This document shows positions 1 through 9,162 of a stretch of DNA of 64,000 bases, piece after piece; positions within the stretch are counted from its first letter, which is position 1; every line of letters begins with the position of its first letter. The position numbers and the translations under genes are program-made. Origin of the DNA: Thermoleophilaceae bacterium (GTDB taxonomy: Bacteria; Actinomycetota; Thermoleophilia; Solirubrobacterales; Thermoleophilaceae); assembly GCA_036378175.1 (NCBI GenBank), contig DASUWY010000068.1, positions 1-64,000 of the forward strand, read 5' to 3'. The notes beneath the pieces were generated by a model. That model saw only the letters and a list, made by a program, of their open reading frames with translations. It searched no databases and was not told the origin of the DNA.

Positions 1-2427
1 CAGCGGCCGGCCGCAGCACACGTGGTGCTCGGGCATGATCACGTTCCAGCCCGCCGCCTCGATCGCCTCCACGCACGCCACGCCCACGTCCGTGTGGAAG
101 TAGTTGTTGAACGTGTCCGGCCACAGCACCACCGGCGGGCCTGACGGGTTTGCCGCGCCCCCGCGGGCCTTGAACCACTCCTGGAGCGTGAGCGGCGCGA
201 ACGTCGGGATCTCGCGCTCGCGCGCCATCCCGGCCGCCACCTTCGCGAGACGCGAGAGGGGCGGCGTGTGCGTGACGAAGTTCGTGATCTCGGGGAACTT
301 CGACGCCACGGCCGCCGCGCGGTCGATCAGCCCGAACGCGTAGGCGTAGCGCGGGCGCCAGCGCTTCGCGCTCTTGAAGTGGTGGTGCAGGAACTCCGCC
401 TTGTACGTGGGCATGTCCACGTTCACCGGACAGTCGTTCGTGCAGCCCTTGCAGGCGAGGCAAAGATCGAGCGCGTCGTACACCTCCTCGCTCTGCCAGC
501 CGTCCTTGATGACGTCGCCCTGGAGCATCTCGAACAGGAGGCGGGCGCGCCCGCGCGTGGTGTGCTTCTCCTCGCGCGTGACCTGGTAGCTCGGGCACAT
601 CACGTTCTCGGCGTCCGGGATGCGGCACTGCCCAACGCCCACGCAGCGCAGGGCCGCGTGCGCGAAGTCGCCACCGTCCTGCTTGTAGGCGAAGCGCACG
701 TTCGGGCGCGGCGGGTTGTAGTCCGGACCGAGCTTAAGGTGCTCGTCGAGGCGGTAGGGATCGACCACCTTGCCCGGGTTCATCTTCCAGTCCGGGTCCC
801 AGATCGACTTGAACTCGCGCATCGCCTCGATCAGCTCCGGGCCGTACTGCTTCACGAGCAGCTCGGCGCGCTGCTGGCCGTCGCCGTGCTCACCGGACAG
901 CGAGCCGCCGTGGGAGATCACGAGGTCCGCCGCTTCCTCCATGAACTCCCTGTACTTGCGCACGCCTTCGGCGCTGCGAAGGTCGAAGTCGATTCGCGAG
1001 TGGATGCAGCCCTGGCCGAAGTGGCCGTAGAGCGCTCCCCGGTAGCCGTACTTGTCGTAGAGCTTCTGGAGGTCGCGCACGTACTCGCCGATTCGCGGGG
1101 GCGGCACCGCCGAGTCCTCCCAGCCCGGCCAGTGGTCGTGGCCGTCGGGCGGGAAGGCGGTGGAGCCGAGGCCGCCCTCGCGGATCTCCCAGATCTCCGA
1201 GCTGCTGCCGCCCTCCTGTTCGCTGCGGTAGATCGACACCCGATCCTCTTCATAGCCCTTCTTGTTGCGCAGCCACTGGGCGAACTCCTCGGCCTTCGCC
1301 AGCGACTCCTCAGTGGTGTCCGCGCCGAACTGCACGAGCAGCCAGGCGCTGTCGGGCTGGGTGGCGCGCGGCAGCTCCTTGATGTCGTCCACGTGCTTGC
1401 CCTCTGCCGTCATGTTCTCGATCAGGAGGTGGTCGAGGGCCTCGAGGCCGATCGGCCCCCAGTCCATGATCTCCATCACGTGCTCGGCGGCGTCCGCGAT
1501 CCCGTCGTACTCGACGATCACGAGCGTGCGCTGGTAGAGGCCGGGGGTGAGCTTGAGCTTTGCGTTCAGCACCGTGACGCAGGTGCACTCGGTGCCCACG
1601 AGCGCGCGCGCCACGTTGAATCCGCGCTCCGGCAGCAGCTCGTCGAGGTTGTAGCCGGACACGCGGCGCGGCACGTCCGTCACCGGCTGGTAGCGCTCGC
1701 GGATCAGATCGGCATGGCGATCGCGCAGGTCGCGCAGCTTCGCGTAGATCTCGCCCTTGCGGCCGCCGGCGGCGATGATCTCGTCGAGCCTGTCCTCCTC
1801 GCCCACGCCCACCCAGAAGCGCTCGCCGTCGTAGGTCACCACCTCCAGGGCCTCCACGCTGTCGGAGGTCCGCGGCCCCGGGCCGTACACCTGCGACTGC
1901 ACCGAGTGGATGCCGCACGAGTTGTTGCCGATGTTGCCGCCGATCGTGCAGTAGGCGTGCGTGGAGGGATCCGGGCCGAACACCATGCCGAGCGTCTCGC
2001 CCGTCTTCTCGTTCAGGTGCTCGTTGATCACCCCCGGCTGCGCCGTGACCGTCTGGGTCTCAGGGTCGGGCTCGTCGATCTTCGTCAGGTACTTCGACAC
2101 GTCGATCACCACGGCGAAGTTCACGGTCTCGCCCGAGAGGCTGGTGCCTCCGCCGCGCGCGAGCACCGGCGCGCCGTGCTCGTGGCAGGCGCGGTGCGTG
2201 GCGACCACGTCTTCGAGCGTCTTCGGGATCACCACGCCGAGCGGCACCTGGCGGAAGTTGGAAGCGTCCGTGGCGTACAGGGCCTTCGATGCGGTGTCGA
2301 AGCGCACCTCGCCCTCCACGGTCGCCTCGAGCGCCTGCTTCAGGCTGTTGATGTTCACCTGCGCCACAGCGGCCATGCCGCCGCTGTAGCGCTGGTCAAC
2401 GCGTGCGGGAACCGTCTCGGTTGTCAT
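1..2427 (-). CDS. FAD-linked oxidase with Fe-S and CCG domains (D-lactate dehydrogenase-like), partial
   Basis: The gene runs off the left edge; 809 codons are present. The N-terminal half is a PCMH-type FAD-binding oxidase with the glycine-rich stretch RGGGTSLSG near residue 90. Near residues 610-670 is a ferredoxin-like domain with MCPSYQ and the cluster CLACKGCTNDCP. The last visible residues, CCGRPL, open a cysteine-rich CCG domain. This order matches GlcD-GlcF fusions and YdiJ/D-LDH-type membrane-associated dehydrogenases that pass electrons from 2-hydroxyacids to quinone. ATG at 2427 follows a good GGGGAGG site. It starts 11 bp after the pyruvate-oxidase-like gene, so the two are probably cotranscribed; lactate as substrate is inferred from that context. 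Confidence 0.88.
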   Translation of the reverse strand, partial: MTTETVPARVDQRYSGGMAAVAQVNINSLKQALEATVEGEVRFDTASKALYATDASNFRQVPLGVVIPKTLEDVVATHRACHEHGAPVLARGGGTSLSGETVNFAVVIDVSKYLTKIDEPDPETQTVTAQPGVINEHLNEKTGETLGMVFGPDPSTHAYCTIGGNIGNNSCGIHSVQSQVYGPGPRTSDSVEALEVVTYDGERFWVGVGEEDRLDEIIAAGGRKGEIYAKLRDLRDRHADLIRERYQPVTDVPRRVSGYNLDELLPERGFNVARALVGTECTCVTVLNAKLKLTPGLYQRTLVIVEYDGIADAAEHVMEIMDWGPIGLEALDHLLIENMTAEGKHVDDIKELPRATQPDSAWLLVQFGADTTEESLAKAEEFAQWLRNKKGYEEDRVSIYRSEQEGGSSSEIWEIREGGLGSTAFPPDGHDHWPGWEDSAVPPPRIGEYVRDLQKLYDKYGYRGALYGHFGQGCIHSRIDFDLRSAEGVRKYREFMEEAADLVISHGGSLSGEHGDGQQRAELLVKQYGPELIEAMREFKSIWDPDWKMNPGKVVDPYRLDEHLKLGPDYNPPRPNVRFAYKQDGGDFAHAALRCVGVGQCRIPDAENVMCPSYQVTREEKHTTRGRARLLFEMLQGDVIKDGWQSEEVYDALDLCLACKGCTNDCPVNVDMPTYKAEFLHHHFKSAKRWRPRYAYAFGLIDRAAAVASKFPEITNFVTHTPPLSRLAKVAAGMAREREIPTFAPLTLQEWFKARGGAANPSGPPVVLWPDTFNNYFHTDVGVACVEAIEAAGWNVIMPEHHVCCGRPL

Positions 2428-2438
2428 CTGCGCCTCCC

Positions 2439-4217
2439 CTAGCGGTTGATCAGCTCGTCGACCTTCCCCTTGATCGACTGCTTGACGATGCGCCCCGTGT
2501 GCGGGTCGCCGGGGAGGGCCATGGCCATCTTCTGGGCCTGGTTGAACTTGATGTGCGGCGGCAGCGGCGGCACCTCGGGATCGGTGATCGCCTCGTACAC
2601 CACCGGCCTGTCGGCCGCGAGCGCCTCGTCCCAGGCCGGCCCCACGTCCTCGGGCCGCTGCACGCGGATGCCCTTGAGGCCGAGCTGCTCGGCATAGCGG
2701 GTGAAGTTGAAGTCAGGCAGCACCTGCGACGCCTGGAGCTTCGGATCGCCGGCCATCACGCGCTGCTCCCAGGTGACCTGGTTGAGGTCGTTGTTGTGGA
2801 GCACGACGATGATGCACTGCTTGTTGGACCAGCGCTCGTGGTAGTGGGCGATGTCGATGAGCGCGGCGTTGCCGAGCATCTGCATCGCGCCGTCCCCCAG
2901 GCTCGCGATCACCGGCCGCTCCGGGAACGCGAACTTCGCCGCCAGCGCGTACGGCACGCCCGGGCACATCGTCGCGAGCGTGCCGGAAAGCGCCGCCTTC
3001 ATCCCCTTGCGCAGCTTCAGGTGGCGCGCCCACCAGTTGGTTGCCGAGCCCGAGTCCGCGGTGAGGATGCAGTCATCCGGCAGCCGCTTCGACAGCTCGT
3101 GGAACACGAGCTGCGGGTTGAGCGGATCCGCGCTGTCCTGGGCGCGCTCGTCGAGGATGCGCCACCAGCGGTCCACCTCCTGCTCGATGTTCTCGCGCCA
3201 GGAGCGGTCCTCCTTGCGCTGGAGGTGCGGAATCAGCGCCTTGAGCGTGTCCTTCGAGTCGCCGATCAGGTTGGCCACGGTGGGCGAGTAGCGCATGCCG
3301 AGCAGGCGGCCGTCGATGTCGATCTGCACCGCCTTGCAGGAGCCCTCCTCCGGCAGCCACTCCGCGTACGGGAAGTTCGAACCGACGATGAGCAGCGTGT
3401 CGCAGTTCATCACCATGTCGTAGCTCGGCTTGGTGCCGAGCAGGCCGATCGCGCCAGTGACGAACGGGAGGTCGTCAGGCAGGGCCGCGCGGCCGTTGAG
3501 CGCCTTCGCCACTCCCGCGCCGAGCAGCTCGGCCACCTGAACCACCTCGTCCGCGGCGTGTGCCGCACCCTGCCCGATCAGCATCGCGACCTTCGAACCC
3601 TCATTGAGCACGTCCGCCGCGCGCTTGAGGTCCTCTTCGCGCGGCCTGATCTCGGGCTCGCTGATGCCGATCGAGGAGAAGACGGAGCCGTGCGAGCGCG
3701 GCGGGTCCTCGTACTCGGCCTCCTGCACGTCCTCCGGGATGATCACGGCGGTGACCGAGCGCGACGCCTGCGCGATCCGCACCGCGCGGTCGATCGCATG
3801 GCGCGCCTGGCCGGGTGTCATCACGGTGGTGAGGTACTCGCTCGCCACGTCCTTGAAGAGGACCTGGAGGTCGACCTCCTGCTGGTAGTTCGCGCCGACC
3901 GAGAAGCGCTTCTGCTGGCCGACGATCGCCACCACCGGCTGGTGGTCGAGCTTCGCGTCGTAGAGGCCGTTGAGGAGGTGGATCGCGCCGGGGCCGGAGG
4001 TGGCCATGCACACGCCCACCTCGCCGGTGAGCTTCGCGTGCGCGGTGGCGGCGAAGGAGGCGATCTCCTCGTGTCGCACCTGCGTGAACTCGAGCTCGTC
4101 GCCCACCTCGTGGAACGCTCCGAGGAGTCCGTTGATGCCGTCGCCGGGGTAGCCGTAGACGCGGCCCACTCCCCACTCCACAAGTCGGTTGAGTACGAAC
4201 TGCGCGGTGTCTGGCAT
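2439..4217 (-). CDS. Thiamine diphosphate enzyme, pyruvate oxidase / acetolactate synthase family
   Basis: 592 residues, the usual length for PoxB/IlvB-type enzymes. The N-terminal ThDP pyrimidine-binding domain has the catalytic glutamate in RHEEIASFAA (near residue 50). The central domain is Rossmann-like, and the C-terminal diphosphate domain carries GDGAMQM followed by HNNDLNQV, the GDG-NN metal/ThDP signature. Neighbours favour pyruvate oxidase or pyruvate:quinone oxidoreductase over acetolactate synthase: an acetate-transporter-like gene upstream, a D-lactate-dehydrogenase-like gene 11 bp downstream, and no small IlvH subunit. ATG at 4217 has a GGGGAGGATCCC site. Acetolactate synthase or another 2-oxoacid decarboxylase remains possible. 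Confidence 0.88.
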   Translation of the reverse strand: MPDTAQFVLNRLVEWGVGRVYGYPGDGINGLLGAFHEVGDELEFTQVRHEEIASFAATAHAKLTGEVGVCMATSGPGAIHLLNGLYDAKLDHQPVVAIVGQQKRFSVGANYQQEVDLQVLFKDVASEYLTTVMTPGQARHAIDRAVRIAQASRSVTAVIIPEDVQEAEYEDPPRSHGSVFSSIGISEPEIRPREEDLKRAADVLNEGSKVAMLIGQGAAHAADEVVQVAELLGAGVAKALNGRAALPDDLPFVTGAIGLLGTKPSYDMVMNCDTLLIVGSNFPYAEWLPEEGSCKAVQIDIDGRLLGMRYSPTVANLIGDSKDTLKALIPHLQRKEDRSWRENIEQEVDRWWRILDERAQDSADPLNPQLVFHELSKRLPDDCILTADSGSATNWWARHLKLRKGMKAALSGTLATMCPGVPYALAAKFAFPERPVIASLGDGAMQMLGNAALIDIAHYHERWSNKQCIIVVLHNNDLNQVTWEQRVMAGDPKLQASQVLPDFNFTRYAEQLGLKGIRVQRPEDVGPAWDEALAADRPVVYEAITDPEVPPLPPHIKFNQAQKMAMALPGDPHTGRIVKQSIKGKVDELINR

Positions 4218-4301
4218 GGGATCCTCCCCGGTCGAACTAGCTCACGGAGACAAGTGCTCGACCCGCGCGGGACCAAACGAAGACTTGTACGTGCACCGAC
4301 A

Positions 4302-5405
4302 TCAAGCGCGCAGATAGATGGGGTTCGAGACGATCCAGGTACGCGGCCGGCCGTCCACCGTGAGGCGCGCCTCCGCGCGGTACACGCCCGGTTCCGCGAC
4401 GTCGAGATCGAACGAGTTGTCCGCCTCGTGCAGGGGCTGCCCGTCCCTCATCACCACCACGGCGGCCGGCTGCGGCACGCGGACATGGAGTGTCCACTCG
4501 CCGGCCGGCCGCTCGTCGCCCATCCACACGGCGTCGTCCGTGCCGGTGGCGTAAAAGCGGAAGCCGCGCGTGCTCGCTAGCGAGTCGCGCCCCAGGAAGC
4601 AGCGGCCCTCCCGCAGCGCCTCGAGCACGAGCGAGCGGTCGTGCGCCAGCTCGCCGTTCGGCCGCGCGTCACACAGCACGTGGGTCCGGAGCATGCGGAA
4701 GAAGCGGCTGTGCGGCATCGGCGAGAGCACGTGCCCGCCCGGGAGCCGGAGCCCCGACTGATGCGCGTCGAGCCCGCCGATGCCCACCACGCGCCGCTTG
4801 CGGCAGAGCCGGTCCCACTCCCGCATGTTGCGCTCGGGCGGGTGGTCCACCACGCGGTCCGGGCGGCGGATGAACCTCGCGAGCTCGCGCGGCGTGCGGC
4901 AGCGCTCCGCCGCCTCGGTCACCAGGCTCCAGAGCTCGATCCCCGTGACCGAGCAGCCGTCCAGCTCGCTCCACGGATGCGGCGGCGCGATCGTGCGCGA
5001 GATGCGCGAGCCCTCCGAGAACGGGTGGGCGGGAAAGCCCAGGCCGCCCGCGGCCTTCACCGCCTCGCAGATCTCGCGCTCGCTGCGGCCGGCATGCTCG
5101 ATCGCGCGATCGAGCCCGAAGGCGAGAAAGTGGCCGCCCTTCGGCGAGATCTCCAGCCCCACGAGCAGCAGCACGCCGTTGTGCCAGCCCTCGTGGCCGT
5201 CGCCCTTCGCCTGCATCGTGTCGTGGTCGGTGACGATCACGGCGTCGGCCTCGGCGTCCGCGGCCGCCTCCACGATCTCCTCGACCGTGGCGGTGCCGTC
5301 CGAGTACGTGGAATGCACGTGGACGGCCGCCGCCAGGTCGTGCGGGACTTGGAGATGGGCTGAGCCCCGCTCAGCAGCGGGGCCCAGGTCCTCATAGCCG
5401 TGCAT
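4302..5405 (-). CDS. PHP-domain metal-dependent phosphoesterase
   Basis: 367 residues from ATG 5405; the open frame runs further upstream but would overlap the transporter gene. Metal-binding motifs of the PHP family are clear: HVHSTYSDG near the N-terminus, VTDHDTM about 30 residues later, and a late GGLDAHQSG. The C-terminal ~90 residues look like a beta-sandwich appendage (TLHVRVPQPAAVVVM). PHP proteins hydrolyse phosphoesters such as 3',5'-bisphosphonucleotides or histidinol phosphate; the substrate cannot be read here. The start is 8 bp after the acetate-transporter-like stop codon, suggesting the same transcript. Confidence 0.8.
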   Translation of the reverse strand: MHGYEDLGPAAERGSAHLQVPHDLAAAVHVHSTYSDGTATVEEIVEAAADAEADAVIVTDHDTMQAKGDGHEGWHNGVLLLVGLEISPKGGHFLAFGLDRAIEHAGRSEREICEAVKAAGGLGFPAHPFSEGSRISRTIAPPHPWSELDGCSVTGIELWSLVTEAAERCRTPRELARFIRRPDRVVDHPPERNMREWDRLCRKRRVVGIGGLDAHQSGLRLPGGHVLSPMPHSRFFRMLRTHVLCDARPNGELAHDRSLVLEALREGRCFLGRDSLASTRGFRFYATGTDDAVWMGDERPAGEWTLHVRVPQPAAVVVMRDGQPLHEADNSFDLDVAEPGVYRAEARLTVDGRPRTWIVSNPIYLRA

Positions 5406-5413
5406 GTTCGGCT

Positions 5414-6142
5414 TTACTGGCCCTGCTTCACACCCGGCTCGCCCAGCTCGAACTCGAGCGGACGGACGAACTTCCCGCCGGGGATGTTCGAATGGCGGTT
5501 GTACTGGCCGATCGGCAGGATCGTGCGGCCGAACGTGCTCACGAGCATCAGCGCGGTGGCGACGTAGGTCGCGGTCCACGATGAGGCGAGCAGCACCCAC
5601 CCAGCGGCCTTGTCCCAGCCGCCGACACCGGTGAGATAGAAGATCGCCGCGAACGCGGAGCCAACGGCCAGCGGCGCGAGCACCGTGAAGAAGCCGATGC
5701 TTTCGCCGAGCGAAGCCAGCGCCCCCGCACCCGTGATCACCGCGAGCACCAGGAACCAATAGCCGAAGGGAACGAACTTCCCCACCGGCACGGTGATGAC
5801 GCCAATGGTGTTGAGCAGGAACAGAATCCCGAAGCCCATCCAGAACGCGCCCCACATGCCGTGCATGGCGGTGGCCAACCCGTCACGGGCCCGGTAACCC
5901 CACAAAGCCGCCGCGAACTGAGCGATGCCGCCGAACGTGGCGGCGAACGGCCAGATGTAGTTGAGCGACGTGGGACCGCCGTACCAATGCGCCAGGTGGG
6001 CGGCGACCATGAACGTCGCGCCCGCGAAGCCGAATAGGCCGAGGATCGAGGGAGCCGCTATGGGCTGCAGGAAGACGCGAGTGGAGTCGCGCCAGTCGGC
6101 GACTGCTGTGCCGCCGTTTCGTGTGGTGGTCTGAGTTGCCAT
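5414..6142 (-). CDS. GPR1/FUN34/YaaH (SatP-like) acetate transporter
   Basis: 242 residues with six hydrophobic segments. The N-terminal region resembles the family signature but reads AAPSILGLFGF instead of NPAPLGL. The family moves acetate or succinate with protons across the inner membrane. It is the first gene of a minus-strand series ending in pyruvate-oxidase-like and lactate-dehydrogenase-like enzymes, so acetate uptake or release fits. The leader to the divergent MFS gene is about 120 bp. The motif divergence leaves substrate choice open. Confidence 0.85.
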   Translation of the reverse strand: MATQTTTRNGGTAVADWRDSTRVFLQPIAAPSILGLFGFAGATFMVAAHLAHWYGGPTSLNYIWPFAATFGGIAQFAAALWGYRARDGLATAMHGMWGAFWMGFGILFLLNTIGVITVPVGKFVPFGYWFLVLAVITGAGALASLGESIGFFTVLAPLAVGSAFAAIFYLTGVGGWDKAAGWVLLASSWTATYVATALMLVSTFGRTILPIGQYNRHSNIPGGKFVRPLEFELGEPGVKQGQ

Positions 6143-6265
6143 CAGAACCTCCTGATTGGAATCGCCTTCGCCGCCCGGCTACCCCGGCCCCGGTGCGATG
6201 CGCCATGAGGCGTCAGGAGCCTTACCTGGCGCCCTCGGGCGCCCGAAACCGGGTAATCGGACTCG
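6143..6265. other. Divergent intergenic region, satP-like / MFS
   Basis: 123 bp separate two divergent start codons. A short GC hairpin, GGCGCC-CTCG-GGCGCC, lies near 6220-6240. I recognise no riboswitch or clear promoter boxes. Confidence 0.4.
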
Positions 6266-7534
6266 GTGGCCACCGAGGCGAAGACTCAGAAGCGGCTCAC
6301 CGGCGGGCAGCGCACGAAGCTCGTTCTGCTCGGGTTCCCGACGTTCGGGCTGTCGGTGGCCGCCACGATGGTCTCCACCTACCTGCCGGTGCTGCTCAAC
6401 CAGCTCTCCGGCCCGGCGCTCACCGGCGCGATGATTGGAGGGGAGGGGCTGTTCGGGCTCTTCCTGCCATTGCTTGTGGGTAGCTGGTCGGACAGCGTGC
6501 AGACGCGTTTTGGAAGCCGTCTGCCGTTCATGCTCGCCGCAGCGCCGGCGATGGTCGTGGCGCTCGTGACCATGCCGCTCCTCCACTCGATCGTCCCGCT
6601 CGGCCTGCTGCTCGCGCTCTTCTACGTGGGCTACTTCACCTACTACGCGCCCTACCGCGCGCTCTACCCGGACGTGGTCCCGGACGAGCAGCGCGCGCGC
6701 TCCCAAGGGGTTCAGAAGACGTGGCGCGAGATCGGGCTCGGCGCGTCGCTCGTGGGAGGCGGCCTGCTCCTGGCGGTGAGCCAGGCGCTGCCCTTCGTGG
6801 TGGCCGCCGGGACGATCGCGGCGGTCACGCTCGTGTTCGCCCGTCACGCGAAGGATCCGGGGAAGGGCGAAGAGGAGGAGCGTGAGAGGCCGCGCGAAGT
6901 TCTTCGCCGCGTGCGCGAGCTCGTCGCGGAGCGCCCGAAGATCGGCTGGCTTCTCCTCTCGAACTCCCTGTGGGAGCTCACGGTGGCCGCGCTGAAGACC
7001 TTCGTGGTGCTCTACATCACGGTGGGGCTCGGGAAATCCACCAGCATGGCTTCGGCCGTGCTTGCGGTGGTGGCTGTGTCGGTGGTGGGTGGCGCCCTCA
7101 CGGCCGGCGCGCTCGGCGATCGCATGCGGCCGCCGCGACTCATGAAGCACGCGTCGTGGGTGTACGGCGCTGCGCTGCTCGCGCCGCTGTTCACGCAGTC
7201 CACGCTGCTGATCGCCGCCGTGATTCCCGCCGCGTTTGCCGCGGGCATGATCATGGCGCTGCCATACGCCGAGCTCATGGGCATGCTCGACGAGGAGCAC
7301 CACGGGCTCGCCGCCGGCATGTTCGGCCTGAGCCGTGGCGCCGGCACCCTCCTCGGCCCGGTGCTCGCAGGCGCCGCCGTAACCCTCTTGAAGGGCCCGC
7401 TCGCGTCCACTCAGGGCTATGCCGCCGTGTTCGGCGTGGCGAGCGTGGCCGCCTTCCTCAGCCTCATCGGCGTGCGCCACCTCGACTCGGGCCGCGAGCG
7501 GTCGCGTACGCGTATGTCTCGCGCGCGCGCGTAG
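6266..7534 (+). CDS. MFS transporter, GPH/SLC45-like
   Basis: 422 residues with about twelve membrane spans. The loop between spans 2 and 3 reads GSWSDSVQTRFGSRLPF, typical of the GPH/SLC45-like branch (DR-type loop with RxGRR/RP). A charged central loop (GKGEEEERERPRE) separates the halves. The family cotransports sugars or related solutes; no substrate can be assigned. The start is GTG at 6266. It stands alone on the plus strand, divergent from the acetate-transporter-like gene. Confidence 0.8.
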   Translation: MATEAKTQKRLTGGQRTKLVLLGFPTFGLSVAATMVSTYLPVLLNQLSGPALTGAMIGGEGLFGLFLPLLVGSWSDSVQTRFGSRLPFMLAAAPAMVVALVTMPLLHSIVPLGLLLALFYVGYFTYYAPYRALYPDVVPDEQRARSQGVQKTWREIGLGASLVGGGLLLAVSQALPFVVAAGTIAAVTLVFARHAKDPGKGEEEERERPREVLRRVRELVAERPKIGWLLLSNSLWELTVAALKTFVVLYITVGLGKSTSMASAVLAVVAVSVVGGALTAGALGDRMRPPRLMKHASWVYGAALLAPLFTQSTLLIAAVIPAAFAAGMIMALPYAELMGMLDEEHHGLAAGMFGLSRGAGTLLGPVLAGAAVTLLKGPLASTQGYAAVFGVASVAAFLSLIGVRHLDSGRERSRTRMSRARA

Positions 7535-7624
7535 AAGTAACCGGGCTTACAGTTTCATGGGAGAAACCCTTCCCGAGGGGTAGCTACGAGGCCGCTGTAG
7601 CAAAGCGAACGAAAGGCGGCGGAG

Positions 7625-8818
7625 GTGGCCACTCGAACCAAGGTCGGAGCACCCGCGGAGCGCGTCGTTCAGCGCCGCACGCAGGCGGCGGGAATCGAGG
7701 TACGGCCGGTCGCCGGACGGCGGGAGATGCGCGAGTTCATCATGCTCCCGTTCTCCCTCTACCGGGAATCGCCGAACTGGGTGCCGCCGCTCATCTCCGA
7801 GCGCAAGCGCCACCTCGACCGTGCAAAGAACCCGTTCTTCGAGCACGCTGAGGCCGAGTACTTCCTGGCGTGGCGTGACGGCCGCCCGGTGGGCCGCATC
7901 AGCGCTCACGTGGATCACCGCTTCAACGAGTTCCAGCGCAACGAGTGGGGGCTCTTCGGCTTCTTCGAGTGCGAGGACGACGAGGACGCGGCGGCCGCTC
8001 TGCTCGCCACCGCTGAGAGCTGGCTCCGCTCACGCGGGCGCGACCGGATGGTCGGGCCGATGGACTTCTCCACCAACCACGAGTGCGGGCTGCTCGTCGA
8101 GGGCCACGAGCTCAAGCCGCAGATCCTCGAGAACTGGCACCACCCCTACTACCGGCGGCTGCTCGAGGAGAACGACATGCGCAAGGCCATGGATCTCCTC
8201 AAGTGGCAGATCATGGCGAACGAGCATCACCGCGTGCTGCCGGTGATCTACAAGCTCGCGGGCAAGGTCGAGACCGAACACGGCATCAAGGTCCGGAAGA
8301 TGCGACGGCGCGACCTGAAGGACGAGGTGCGAGCGTTCATGGAGGTCTACAACTCGGCCTGGGAGCGTAACTGGGGCTTCGTCCCGCTCACCGACGCCGA
8401 GCTCGAGTCGTACGCCAAGGAGCTGAAGCCGATCCTCGACGAGAAGTGGGCGCTCATCGCGGAGAAGGACGGGCATGTGGTGGGCGCCGCGCTGACGCTC
8501 GACGACTACAACCAGGTGCTGGCGAAGCTGAACGGGCGCCTCCTGCCGTTCGGCTGGATCAGGTTCCTGCGGGAGCGGCGCAAGATGGACGAGATCCGCG
8601 TGTTCGCGCTCGGGGTGAAGCCGGAGTACCAGCACACGGGCACCGCGGCTGCGTTCTACGTGGACGTCTGGGAGACGGTGCGTGCGAACGGCGTGAAGCG
8701 CGCGGAGACCGGCTGGATCCTCGAGACCAACGAGCCGATGAACCGCGCGATGGAGGCTCTCGGTGGCGATGTGGTCAAGCGCTACCGCATCTACAGCCGC
8801 GAGATCGAGCCCGCTTAG
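7625..8818 (+). CDS. GNAT-fold acyltransferase-like protein (YghO-like)
   Basis: 397 residues. The second half carries a GNAT-like core: HVVGAALTLDDYNQVL, then IRVFALGVKPEYQHTGTAAAFYV at the acetyl-CoA pyrophosphate-binding position, although the usual Q/RxxGxG/A signature is weak (QHTGTA). The first half (PFSLYRESPNWVPP) matches the long YghO-type family, whose role is unknown. GTG at 7625 follows GGCGGCGGAG. The 90-bp spacer after the MFS gene shows no terminator. Confidence 0.65.
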   Translation: MATRTKVGAPAERVVQRRTQAAGIEVRPVAGRREMREFIMLPFSLYRESPNWVPPLISERKRHLDRAKNPFFEHAEAEYFLAWRDGRPVGRISAHVDHRFNEFQRNEWGLFGFFECEDDEDAAAALLATAESWLRSRGRDRMVGPMDFSTNHECGLLVEGHELKPQILENWHHPYYRRLLEENDMRKAMDLLKWQIMANEHHRVLPVIYKLAGKVETEHGIKVRKMRRRDLKDEVRAFMEVYNSAWERNWGFVPLTDAELESYAKELKPILDEKWALIAEKDGHVVGAALTLDDYNQVLAKLNGRLLPFGWIRFLRERRKMDEIRVFALGVKPEYQHTGTAAAFYVDVWETVRANGVKRAETGWILETNEPMNRAMEALGGDVVKRYRIYSREIEPA

Positions 8819-8917
8819 TAAGACGCCCGACATCGCACCTCGTGGACCCCGCCCGAGCGGGTAGACCGGTTGCGAACCGGGATCGACGCTAAAGAGCCCG
8901 GGGACCTCCCCAATGTG

Positions 8918-8946
8918 GCGGCCGCGGCTGTGACGGCCGCGGCCGC
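8918..8946 (+). terminator. Perfect GC stem-loop after the acyltransferase gene
   Basis: Arms GCGGCCGCGGC and GCCGCGGCCGC pair perfectly over 11 bp with a 7-nt loop. No U-tract follows, so intrinsic termination is uncertain. It may end the upstream transcript or insulate the riboswitch region. The 8819-9004 stretch otherwise shows nothing I recognise. Confidence 0.5.
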
Positions 8947-9004
8947 TTCGATGTCGTTGGGCTGACCGGGACCGCTACTTCCGCCCTCGACGGCGGTTGA
9001 TGCA

Positions 9005-9155
9005 GGCGATTGAACCTTGCTGAACCGCTGCCACCGCTCAGGTGGTGACGGCGGCCGGGGGACCCAGTTCGTCGGGGCGAATCGCCGAAAGGCGTAGCGC
9101 GACTCTTTCCGCGCGAGCCCGTCAGCTAACCCCGGAAGCGCTGACGAAAGAGAGG
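9005..9155 (+). promoter_or_regulatory. Cyclic di-AMP riboswitch (ydaO-yuaA class)
   Basis: The leader carries the ydaO landmarks in order: TTGCTGAACC (9017-9026), GGGGGACCC (9057-9065), TCGGGGCGAATC (9072-9083), a GCC-GAAA-GGC hairpin, GTAG, then CCCGTCAGCTAACCCCGGAAGC from 9118. CTCTTTC (9103-9109) is complementary to GAAAGAG (9146-9152). That 3' strand overlaps the Shine-Dalgarno sequence AGAGAGGA, 6 nt before the ATG at 9163, so ligand binding should block translation. The class binds c-di-AMP and often precedes wall hydrolases in actinobacteria, as here. Confidence 0.92.
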
Positions 9156-9162
9156 ATCGCCC

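Noticed and set aside
268-2442. 724-codon open frame on the plus strand
   Set aside because: It is antisense to the FAD/Fe-S dehydrogenase, has low-complexity Arg/Ala/Val/His composition and no domain; it results from GC-rich third positions.
4302-5855. 517-residue reading of the PHP protein
   Set aside because: The first 150 residues lie out of frame over the acetate-transporter-like gene; the PHP protein starts at 5405.
8820-8900. Possible tRNA (GGTTGCGAACCGGG)
   Set aside because: There is no acceptor stem or anticodon arm that fits, and the T-loop sequence is wrong.
8918-8946. Hairpin as part of the c-di-AMP aptamer
   Set aside because: The aptamer landmarks start about 70 bp later; the hairpin is better read as an upstream terminator-like element.
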